Shown: one piece after another, positions 6,001 to 12,040 of the stretch
Position numbering within the stretch: the first letter of the stretch is position 1
Layout of the letters: every line of letters starts with the position of its first letter
Origin: Oscillospiraceae bacterium
GTDB taxonomy: Bacteria; Bacillota; Clostridia; Oscillospirales; Ruminococcaceae
Assembly: GCA_016302655.1 (NCBI GenBank)
Contig: JAEDNF010000025.1
Location: 1-12,040 of the forward strand
DNA: 12,040 bases
Reading direction: 5' to 3'
Made by a program: the position numbers and the translations under genes
The notes under the pieces: model-generated
Database searches by the model: none
Seen by the model: the letters and a program-made list of their open reading frames with translations, nothing else
Told to the model about the DNA's origin: nothing

Positions 6001-6996
6001 TTGGCTGATACCCTCACACAAGAACAGATAGACGCGATGCTCTCAAGCGTGCTTTCCGGCGGCGACGCCTCAACGCTTGACACACACGAAGATAAAGAAG
6101 AGATCAAGGAATACGACTTCCGCACTCCCAAGAAATTCACAAAAGAGCAGATAAAGATACTTGAGCGTATTTTTGAGAACTACTCAAGACACCTGTCTTC
6201 TTATCTCACCGGACTTTTAAGGCTCTACTGCAAGGTCACTCTGGCAACAATAGAGGAGCAGAAATACTTTGAATTCAGCAACGCTCTTCCCGATTACACC
6301 ATAATGGGTATCGTTGATCTCGGCATCGAAGACGACGATATAGAAGAGAGCAATGCGGTACTTCAGCTTTCAAACTCGCTCACCTTTACAATGATAGACA
6401 GAATGCTCGGCGGAAGAGGTTCATACCAGGACGCCGACCGTGATTTCACCGAAATAGAAATAAATGTAATGCGTGATATAGTCCTGCGCTTTACAAACCT
6501 TATGACTCCTGCCTGGGACGGATATGTTGACACGCATCCCAGCCTTGCGTCGATTGAGACAAACTCAAGAGTTATATCTGCGGCAGACGCAGACGAAACT
6601 ATGATAATCGTTGCTATGGAAGTAACGATAAACGACTCCAAATCGGTAATATCCTTCTGTATGTCCGCTATCACGATGGATCAGATAATGAAGAAGTTCT
6701 CGGCAAAGTTCAGCTCCGGAAAAAGAACTGCAAGTCCGACAAAGGAAACCGAAAGAAAAGAAAACCTTATGTCTACGCTTTCTCAGTCTGAACTTACCGT
6801 TACTGCCGTGCTTGACGATACACAGCTCACACTCAAAGATGTGCTGAATCTTCAGATAAACGACATAATTCCCCTGAACAAACCGATAACCGACAATCTT
6901 CAGCTGAAAATCGGCGCTACACGCTGGTTTGACGGAAAGCTGGGCACGCTAAACGGCAAAAAAGCGTTCAGGATAGATAATATACTAAAGAATTGA
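6001..6996 (+). CDS. fliM: Flagellar motor switch protein FliM
   Basis: The product has 331 residues, normal for FliM. It forms the middle of the C-ring, binds phosphorylated CheY through its N-terminus, and with FliG and FliY sets the direction of rotation. The N-terminal peptide LTQEQIDAMLSSVLSGG (about 5-21) corresponds to the LSQxEIDALL CheY-binding motif, with Gln in place of the usual Glu before ID. After a short acidic linker, YDFRTPKKFTKEQIKIL (38-54) opens the middle CheC-like domain. RMLGGRGSY (134-142) is the conserved GGxG loop. The SpoA/FliN-like C-terminal domain lies at about 262-330 (SELTVTAVLDDTQLTLKDVL). Translation starts at TTG. The stop codon overlaps the ribosome site of fliY. 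Confidence 0.96.
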   Translation: MADTLTQEQIDAMLSSVLSGGDASTLDTHEDKEEIKEYDFRTPKKFTKEQIKILERIFENYSRHLSSYLTGLLRLYCKVTLATIEEQKYFEFSNALPDYTIMGIVDLGIEDDDIEESNAVLQLSNSLTFTMIDRMLGGRGSYQDADRDFTEIEINVMRDIVLRFTNLMTPAWDGYVDTHPSLASIETNSRVISAADADETMIIVAMEVTINDSKSVISFCMSAITMDQIMKKFSAKFSSGKRTASPTKETERKENLMSTLSQSELTVTAVLDDTQLTLKDVLNLQINDIIPLNKPITDNLQLKIGATRWFDGKLGTLNGKKAFRIDNILKN

Positions 6997-7006
6997 GGTA
7001 AGGTAA

Positions 7007-8182
7007 ATGGGAAAACTGACCGCTCTGTCGGATATGCAGCTCGACGCTATCGGCGAGATAATGAATATCAGTATGGGAAGTGCGGCAACTGCCGTTTCCG
7101 AGCTGCTCAACGCTAAAGTCTGGATCACTACCCCACAGGTAAGCGTTGTTCAGGCGTCACAGCTCAACTACGGCCGCTTAGAGCCGGCAATATGCGTAAA
7201 GATCGAGTATATAAAAGGCCTTTCGGGTTCAAACCTGATGATACTGAAGCAGGACGATGTCCAGCTTATACTCAATCAGCTGATGGGAAAGCCGCCTGTT
7301 ATTTCGCCGGATTTTGAGTTTGACGAACTGAATATAAGCGCAGTAAGCGAAGTTATGAATCAGATGATGGGCGCTTCTTCGACGGCTCTTGCGGAATTTC
7401 TCGGAATGGGCATAGATATATCAACGCCGTCTCCGTATATTCTCAGCGAAGTAAACATAGCCGATCTTCAGAGCTATGAGCAGACGGATATGGTAGCCTC
7501 GATAAACTTCGACCTTACCATAGACGGCGTTATAAAGTCGGAATTTATATCCGTGCTTGATATAGAGCTTGCCGCTACACTTGCCGACAGGGTTCTGGGA
7601 GGGGCAGAGTCTCCTGCTCCCGTTCAGCCCGAACCTGCTCCACAGCCTGCACCGCAGCCTGTGCCTCAGGCGGCGCCTGCCGCAAGCAATGAAGTACCTG
7701 TTCAGCCTGCTCCCATGCCGGCTCCTCAGCCTGCCGCACCGGTACAGCCTCAGCCGATGCCCGATATGTACGCACAGCAGTATTACGGCTATCCCAATCA
7801 GCCGATGTATAATCAGCCGATGCAGCCGATGATGCAGCCTCAGCCTGCGGTAAACTACCGCAACGCTCAGCTTGCACAATTCGACAACTTTGAAACACCT
7901 CTGGGAACCGAGCAGAAAGAAAACCTTCAGCTGCTGATGGATGTACCTCTGCAGATATCCGTTGAAATAGGCTCTACCAAAAAGAAGATAAAAGATATAC
8001 TTGAGTTTTCGCAAGGTACGATAATAGAGCTTGAAAGACAGGCGGGAGCGCCGGTAGATGTCATGGTAAACGGAAATCTCATAGCAAGAGGCGATGTTGT
8101 GGTAATAGACGATAACTTCGCCGTAAGAATTACCGAAATAGTAAAATCGAAATTTATGGACAGCCTCGGAAAAGGCGAATAA
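7007..8182 (+). CDS. fliY: Flagellar motor switch phosphatase FliY (CheC-FliN fusion)
   Basis: The product has 391 residues. FliY replaces FliN in the C-ring of many Gram-positive bacteria and dephosphorylates CheY-P. The N-terminal half is a CheC-type phosphatase with two active sites, both intact: D13-x3-E17-x2-N20 with P43, and S111-x3-E115-x2-N118 with P141, each Pro 23 residues after the Asn. A linker of about 100 residues (about 202-300), very rich in Pro, Gln, Ala and Met, joins it to a FliN/SpoA domain (about 305-382: MDVPLQISVEIG, then LIARGDVVVIDDNFAVRIT). Unlike Bacillus FliY, there is no EIDALL-type CheY-binding peptide ahead of the CheC domain. A TAA directly before the ATG in the same frame (7004-7006) rules out a longer N-terminus. 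GAGG at 6995-6998 is the ribosome site. Confidence 0.96.
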   Translation: MGKLTALSDMQLDAIGEIMNISMGSAATAVSELLNAKVWITTPQVSVVQASQLNYGRLEPAICVKIEYIKGLSGSNLMILKQDDVQLILNQLMGKPPVISPDFEFDELNISAVSEVMNQMMGASSTALAEFLGMGIDISTPSPYILSEVNIADLQSYEQTDMVASINFDLTIDGVIKSEFISVLDIELAATLADRVLGGAESPAPVQPEPAPQPAPQPVPQAAPAASNEVPVQPAPMPAPQPAAPVQPQPMPDMYAQQYYGYPNQPMYNQPMQPMMQPQPAVNYRNAQLAQFDNFETPLGTEQKENLQLLMDVPLQISVEIGSTKKKIKDILEFSQGTIIELERQAGAPVDVMVNGNLIARGDVVVIDDNFAVRITEIVKSKFMDSLGKGE

Positions 8183-8214
8183 ATACACGGGAAACGAAAG
8201 GAAACCTTACACTT

Positions 8215-8577
8215 ATGGACAAGAAGATCTTACTGGTAGACGATGCGGCATTCATGCGTATGCTTATCCGCAACACGCTGACAACAAACGGCTACACCAA
8301 TATCCTTGAAGCCGCAGACGGTGAAATTGCGGTGTCTACATATACGGCAGAAAAGCCCGACCTCGTAATTATGGATATCACAATGCCCAACAAGACCGGT
8401 ATCGAGGCTCTTAAAGAAATTAAAGCTATGGACTCCGGCGCAAAGGTAGTAATGTGCAGTGCTATGGGTCAGGAAGCAATGGTTGTTGAAGCAATAAAGC
8501 TCGGCGCACTTGACTTTATAGTAAAGCCTTTCAAGGCAGAGAGAATCCTCCAGACTGTCAAGAAGATACTCGACTGA
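8215..8577 (+). CDS. cheY: Chemotaxis response regulator CheY
   Basis: The product has 120 residues, a single receiver domain with no output domain. CheY is phosphorylated by CheA and carries the signal to FliM. All key residues are present: the acidic pair D9/D10 (LLVDDAAFMR), the phosphorylated D54 in LVIMDITMPNKTG, S82 in VVMCSAMGQ, and K104 in FIVKPF. The MCSAMGQE and IVKPFK context is that of the CheY found inside Gram-positive flagellar operons, next to its phosphatase FliY. AAAGGA at 8197-8202 precedes the ATG. The last base of its TGA is the first base of the fliO ATG, so the two genes are probably translationally coupled. Confidence 0.96.
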   Translation: MDKKILLVDDAAFMRMLIRNTLTTNGYTNILEAADGEIAVSTYTAEKPDLVIMDITMPNKTGIEALKEIKAMDSGAKVVMCSAMGQEAMVVEAIKLGALDFIVKPFKAERILQTVKKILD

Positions 8578-9029
8578 TGGAGTATGTTCAGCTTATATGC
8601 GCTCTTGTCGGCGTAATAGCGCTTATTTTCCTGTTCTTCTGGGTACTCAGAAAGGTAAACAAAGGCATCCTTACAACTGGCGGAAAACGGCTCAAGATAC
8701 TTGACCGTGCATCACTTGGCGGTGAAAAATCCGTAGTTGTGGTAAGCGTAGCAGGAAAATGTATGGTGCTGGGTGTTACCGCCGGTAAGATAGAGAAAAT
8801 AGACGATATTGAGCTTACGGAAGAAGAATATCTTTCCGAACTGTATCCCGAGGGCGAAAAGCAGGACGGCTTTTTTGCCGCTTTCAGCGACGCTCTCGCA
8901 AAGAATGTTAAAAATATGCGGAAGAATAAGGAGTCCGACAGCGTTAACCCCTCTCTTCCGAAGCCCAGCGAAGACTCTGACAGCGCTCAGAGCGAAAATA
9001 CCGATGAGAGGAACACGGAGTCGAAATGA
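8577..9029 (+). CDS. fliO: Flagellar biosynthetic protein FliO (FliZ of Bacillus)
   Basis: The product has 150 residues. FliO is a small membrane protein that helps assemble the FliP ring of the export gate. A single membrane segment lies at about 4-24 (LICALVGVIALIFLFFWVL). The conserved cytoplasmic domain follows: RLKILDRASLGGEKSVVVV at about 38-56 and GKCMVLGVTAGKIEKI at about 60-75. The last 55 residues are a polar, charged tail rich in Ser, Glu, Asp and Asn. It overlaps cheY by one base (TGATG) and fliP by four (ATGA). Short and weakly conserved as a family, it is identified mainly by the membrane segment, the RLKILDRASLG motif and its place before fliP. Confidence 0.9.
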   Translation: MEYVQLICALVGVIALIFLFFWVLRKVNKGILTTGGKRLKILDRASLGGEKSVVVVSVAGKCMVLGVTAGKIEKIDDIELTEEEYLSELYPEGEKQDGFFAAFSDALAKNVKNMRKNKESDSVNPSLPKPSEDSDSAQSENTDERNTESK

Positions 9030-9895
9030 CAAAAGCATTTGTTCTTTCAGTTAAAAAAATGTTTATCGACAACAAGCGGATATTTATCCGCTTTATCGTG
9101 TCTTTAACGGTATCTGTACTGCTTATAGGAGTTTTGTGCGGTGTGACGGCTTTTGCCGCTGAAGCGCCTTCGGACAACACTTCCATATCGGCTAACGAGT
9201 CGGCTCAGTCATCGGTGATGAAGGACCTTATCGGCGTTGACGCCTCGCAGTCGCTTGAAGTAATACTGCTTGTAACGATACTTTCGCTTGCGCCGTCACT
9301 GCTTGTGATGATGACCTCGTTTGCGAGAATAATCATCTGCTTCAGCTTTTTAAGATCTGCGATGCAGACGCAGTCCACTCCGCCCAATATGGTACTTACC
9401 GGTTTGTCGCTGTTTCTCACCATATTCATTATGTGGCCTGTTTTTGCCGAAATAAACGAAACGGCATATCAGCCGTATGCGGCAGGAGAGATAACGACAG
9501 AAGAAGCTATCGACCGTGCCGGAAAGCCGCTTAAGACATTTATGCTGAAGCAGACTACAAACGACGATATGCAGTTCTTCCTTAATCTGAAAGGACAGAC
9601 TATCGGCGACGGCAGTACGGAGATAACTCTTGAGAACTACAGCGAGGAGCTTGGCTTTGAAACGGTCATTCCCGCTTTTATAGTAAGCGAGCTGAAACGA
9701 GCGTTCCAGATGGGATTCTTGATATTCATCCCGTTCCTTGTAATAGACCTTGTAGTTTCATCAACGCTGATGGCTATGGGTATGATGATGCTTCCGCCGG
9801 CTATGATATCTATGCCGTTCAAGATAATACTGTTCGTGCTGGTAGACGGATGGCAGCTGATGGTCGGAACACTCGTAAATTCATATAATTTGTAG
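9026..9895 (+). CDS. fliP: Flagellar biosynthetic protein FliP
   Basis: The product has 289 residues. FliP is the main ring-forming subunit of the flagellar type III export gate in the inner membrane. A basic N-terminal stretch of about 22 residues leads into a hydrophobic segment and a likely signal-peptidase site after AFA near residue 44, as expected for FliP proteins with cleaved signals. The core is strongly conserved: LAPSLLVMMTSFARIIICFSFLR (about 88-110), MQTQSTPPNMVLTGLSLFLT, WPVF, and at the C-terminus SELKRAFQMGFLIFIPFLVID, MGMMMLPP and GWQLMVGTLV. The start uses GGAG at 9017-9020 and overlaps the end of fliO. The n-region is long, but no later start has a ribosome site. Confidence 0.96.
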   Translation: MTKAFVLSVKKMFIDNKRIFIRFIVSLTVSVLLIGVLCGVTAFAAEAPSDNTSISANESAQSSVMKDLIGVDASQSLEVILLVTILSLAPSLLVMMTSFARIIICFSFLRSAMQTQSTPPNMVLTGLSLFLTIFIMWPVFAEINETAYQPYAAGEITTEEAIDRAGKPLKTFMLKQTTNDDMQFFLNLKGQTIGDGSTEITLENYSEELGFETVIPAFIVSELKRAFQMGFLIFIPFLVIDLVVSSTLMAMGMMMLPPAMISMPFKIILFVLVDGWQLMVGTLVNSYNL

Positions 9896-9910
9896 CTTGA
9901 CAATTCCTGA

Positions 9911-9918
9911 AGGGAGGG
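9911..9918 (+). promoter_or_regulatory. Ribosome binding site deciding the TTG start of fliQ
   Basis: AGGGAGGG lies 6 bases before TTG at 9925. The TTG gives the N-terminus MTQD, typical of FliQ; the next in-frame ATG is at residue 7. Confidence 0.8.
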
Positions 9919-9924
9919 CTTGAT

Positions 9925-10197
9925 TTGACACAGGATATAGCAATGGAGGTCTTTACCGCTGCGCTTACTCTTGCGCTTAAATTGGGACTCCCTGTTTTAA
10001 TAGCCGCAGTTGTTATCGGTCTTATAATAGCAATACTGCAGGCGGCGACGCAGGTACACGAGCAGACGCTCTCGTTTGCTCCCAAAGCAATAGTAGTCGC
10101 TATTGTACTGCTTATGTTCGGCCCCTGGATGATGAACAGCTGTATTGAATTTTTTAACTATATCTTCGGACTTATGGCAACGGTCGGTGTAACATGA
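9925..10197 (+). CDS. fliQ: Flagellar biosynthetic protein FliQ
   Basis: The product has 90 residues, the usual size. FliQ forms helical hairpins packed around FliP/FliR in the export gate. Two hydrophobic segments are visible at about 15-37 and 54-77. Between them lies the family signature LQAATQVHEQTLSFAPK (about 38-54), with the invariant Gln and Glu residues. It starts with TTG after a strong AGGGAGGG. The last four bases overlap the start of fliR (ATGA), suggesting coupled translation. Confidence 0.96.
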   Translation: MTQDIAMEVFTAALTLALKLGLPVLIAAVVIGLIIAILQAATQVHEQTLSFAPKAIVVAIVLLMFGPWMMNSCIEFFNYIFGLMATVGVT

Positions 10198-10982
10198 CGC
10201 TAAGCGCAATATGGGAAATGATACTGAATAACTTCCTGGGCTTTCTGCTGATAATGTGCAGGGTATCGGGAATATTCAGCTTTAATCCGATTTTCAACCG
10301 TTCAAACTTTCCGATAAGACTGAGAGCGGGCACGACGATAGCGCTCGCCGTGCTCTTTGCCGCATCTATGGGCAGAATTCAGTATGAGCCGACAGGCATA
10401 TTTATGCTTCTTTTCGATATGCTTAAGGAGCTTGGACTTGGGCTGATACTCGGCTTTATGGTAAATCTTGTGCTGACGGTCACAATATCCGCAGGTGAGA
10501 TCATCGACTACCAGACCGGTCTTTCGATGGCGAGAACGATGGACCCTGCAACAGGCGTATCCATGCCGCTTTTTGCAAATGTATACTACTATATGTTCAT
10601 TCTGTATTTTTTCCTTACAAACGGACATCTGTCGTATATAAAACTGTTCCATATCTCCTACGAAACTCTGCCGATAGGCTTTTCCGGCTTTACTGCGGAT
10701 GTGCCCTGGGCGCTTGTAAACTATCTGTCAACGGTGCTTACGCTTGCGGTAAAGCTGGCGGCGCCGATAATAGCAATAGAGTTTATTACCGAAATCTGCC
10801 TCGGCGTGCTTATGAAGGCGGTGCCGACGATACATATATTTGCGCTGAATATTCAGCTTAAAGTGCTTATAGGCCTTGCGGCTATATTGCTTATGGCACA
10901 GCCCATGTCCGACTTTATCGAAAAACTGATGGATATAATGTGGCAGAATCTGTACGGTCTGCTGTCGATGATGGGCGGGTAG
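10194..10982 (+). CDS. fliR: Flagellar biosynthetic protein FliR
   Basis: The product has 262 residues, normal for FliR. It completes the FliP5-Q4-R1 export-gate helix in the inner membrane. Several hydrophobic segments fit the usual six. Conserved parts are MCRVSGIFSFNPIF (21-34), FPIRLRAGTTIAL, LKELGLGLILGF, AGEIIDYQTGLSMARTMDP (100-118), NGHL, and the AQPMSDFI near the C-terminus. It overlaps fliQ by four bases. Its TAG stop forms part of the ribosome site of flhB. Confidence 0.96.
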   Translation: MTLSAIWEMILNNFLGFLLIMCRVSGIFSFNPIFNRSNFPIRLRAGTTIALAVLFAASMGRIQYEPTGIFMLLFDMLKELGLGLILGFMVNLVLTVTISAGEIIDYQTGLSMARTMDPATGVSMPLFANVYYYMFILYFFLTNGHLSYIKLFHISYETLPIGFSGFTADVPWALVNYLSTVLTLAVKLAAPIIAIEFITEICLGVLMKAVPTIHIFALNIQLKVLIGLAAILLMAQPMSDFIEKLMDIMWQNLYGLLSMMGG

Positions 10983-10991
10983 GAGAAGTAA

Positions 10992-12040
10992 ATGGCAGGC
11001 GAAGAAAAAACCGAAAAAGCCACCCCGAAAAAGCGCAAGGATACCAGAAAAAAGGGCGAGGTGCTTCAGAGCAAAGAGGTCGCCGTTGCCGTGTTCGTGG
11101 TGGGAATATTCGCTTTTTTAGCGATATTCGGAAACTATATGTTCCAGATGCTCTTAAACTTTATGCAAAAGTCGATGATGTCTATTGACAACACGGGAGA
11201 CACGGTCGAATTTGCGATGAGCGTATTCTGGAATATTGCGATAATATGCGTTTGTACGGTAGGACCTATCCTTGCTGTAGGCGTTGTGCTCAGCATACTC
11301 CCGGTCATAGTGCAGACAAAGGGACTTTTCAGTATGGAGGCAATGAAGCCCAAGTTCAGCAGGCTGAATCCCTTCACGGGTATAAAGAGGCTGTTTTCAT
11401 TGCAGTCGCTGGTCGGACTTCTGAAAGGCCTTATCGAGATAATCGTAGTAGTCGCAGTCCTGTACTTTCAGGTAATGGACAGGCTAAGCGAGTTTAAAAA
11501 ACTTATAGATACCGATGTAATAAAGATAGTTGCATATATCAGCGAAACGGCGATGAGCCTTATTGTGACGATATTCGTCATGCTCGTGTTCGTGGCGGCG
11601 GCAGACTATGTATTTCAGTGGTGGTCTTTTGAAAAGAAGCTGAAAATGTCAAAGCAGGAGGTCAAGGACGAGTACAAACAGCTCGAAGGTGATCCGCAGA
11701 TAAAAAGCAAGATAAAGCGTAAACAGCAGGAGATGGCACAGCAGCGTATGATGCAGGAAGTGCCGTCTGCGGATGTAGTAGTCCGTAACCCTACTCACTA
11801 TGCGGTAGCGCTTAAATACGACAGAGAAACGGCATATAAAGCGCCGGTTGTGGTGGCAAAAGGTACAGACGCCCTTGCGCTGAGGATCGTTGCCGTAGCC
11901 GAAGAGAACAAGGTATTTGTAACAGAAAACAGACCGCTTGCAAGAGGCCTTTACGAAGCGGTGGACATAGGACAGGAAATACCGAGAGAATTTTACACGG
12001 CAGTAGCAGAGGTGCTGGCTATGGTATATGAGGCACAGCA
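10992..12040 (+). CDS. flhB: Flagellar biosynthetic protein FlhB (3' end outside window)
   Basis: The window holds 349 complete codons; Gram-positive FlhB is about 360 residues, so only the extreme C-terminus is missing. FlhB is the export-gate component that controls substrate order and changes from hook to filament substrates after autocleavage. The N-terminus MAGEEKTEKATPKKRKDTR, followed by KKGEVLQSKEV, is the family signature. Hydrophobic segments fit the four-helix membrane domain. SKQEVKDEYKQLEGDPQIK begins the cytoplasmic domain. The autocleavage motif is intact: N266-P267-T268-H269 within VVVRNPTHYAVALKY (bases 11787-11798). The conserved AKGTDALALRI and RPLARGLYEAVDIGQEIP follow. 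AGGAG at 10981-10985, overlapping the fliR stop, precedes the ATG by 6 bases. Confidence 0.96.
   Translation, partial: MAGEEKTEKATPKKRKDTRKKGEVLQSKEVAVAVFVVGIFAFLAIFGNYMFQMLLNFMQKSMMSIDNTGDTVEFAMSVFWNIAIICVCTVGPILAVGVVLSILPVIVQTKGLFSMEAMKPKFSRLNPFTGIKRLFSLQSLVGLLKGLIEIIVVVAVLYFQVMDRLSEFKKLIDTDVIKIVAYISETAMSLIVTIFVMLVFVAAADYVFQWWSFEKKLKMSKQEVKDEYKQLEGDPQIKSKIKRKQQEMAQQRMMQEVPSADVVVRNPTHYAVALKYDRETAYKAPVVVAKGTDALALRIVAVAEENKVFVTENRPLARGLYEAVDIGQEIPREFYTAVAEVLAMVYEAQ

Noticed and set aside
7421..8188. A 255-residue open frame on the - strand opposite fliY
   Set aside because: Very rich in Arg, Tyr, His and Leu, with no domain; it is the mirror of the Pro/Gln-rich linker and FliN codons of fliY.
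1..12040. CRISPR arrays, tRNA or rRNA genes, insertion sequences, defence or toxin genes
   Set aside because: None found: apart from the motA-motB spacer, the window is filled by flagellar and chemotaxis genes of uniform composition, with no regularly spaced repeats or transposase motifs.

Overview
This window is one block of a flagellar and chemotaxis gene cluster. All genes lie on the + strand, closely packed, with both edges cutting through genes. Gene order (fliK, flgD, a small flagellar-operon protein, flgE, flbD, motA, motB, fliM, fliY, cheY, fliO, fliP, fliQ, fliR, flhB) is the Gram-positive fla/che arrangement. The CheC-FliN fusion FliY, the small FlbD/SwrD protein, cheY embedded in the operon, AGGAGG-type ribosome sites, TTG starts and moderate GC point to a flagellated Bacillota of class Clostridia. 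A gut Oscillospiraceae/Ruminococcaceae-type organism is plausible, but that level is inference.

Layout. Positions 1-3601 hold the hook-building genes: the end of fliK (hook-length ruler), flgD (hook cap), an uncharacterised flagellar-operon protein and flgE (hook). A strong hairpin follows flgE. Positions 3667-5975 hold flbD and the stator genes motA and motB. The 232-bp gap between motA and motB is the only sizeable non-coding stretch. It holds a consensus promoter, a double-hairpin terminator, a run of stacked hairpins and a second extended -10 promoter just before motB. Positions 6001-8577 hold the switch genes fliM and fliY and then cheY. Positions 8577-12040 hold the export-gate genes fliO, fliP, fliQ, fliR and an almost complete flhB, several of them overlapping by 1 or 4 bases.

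How the genes work together. FliO/P/Q/R/FlhB form the export gate that secretes FlgD, FlgE and FliK. FliK measures the hook and triggers autocleaved FlhB to change substrate class. MotA/MotB drive rotation, FliM/FliY form the switch that reads phosphorylated CheY, and FliY carries two intact CheC-type phosphatase sites. I see no new enzymatic or defence system. The points worth a second look are the motA-motB spacer, a tandem-duplicated C-terminal module in FlgD, the absence of fliL, a FliY lacking the N-terminal CheY-binding peptide, and an inserted domain in FlgE.
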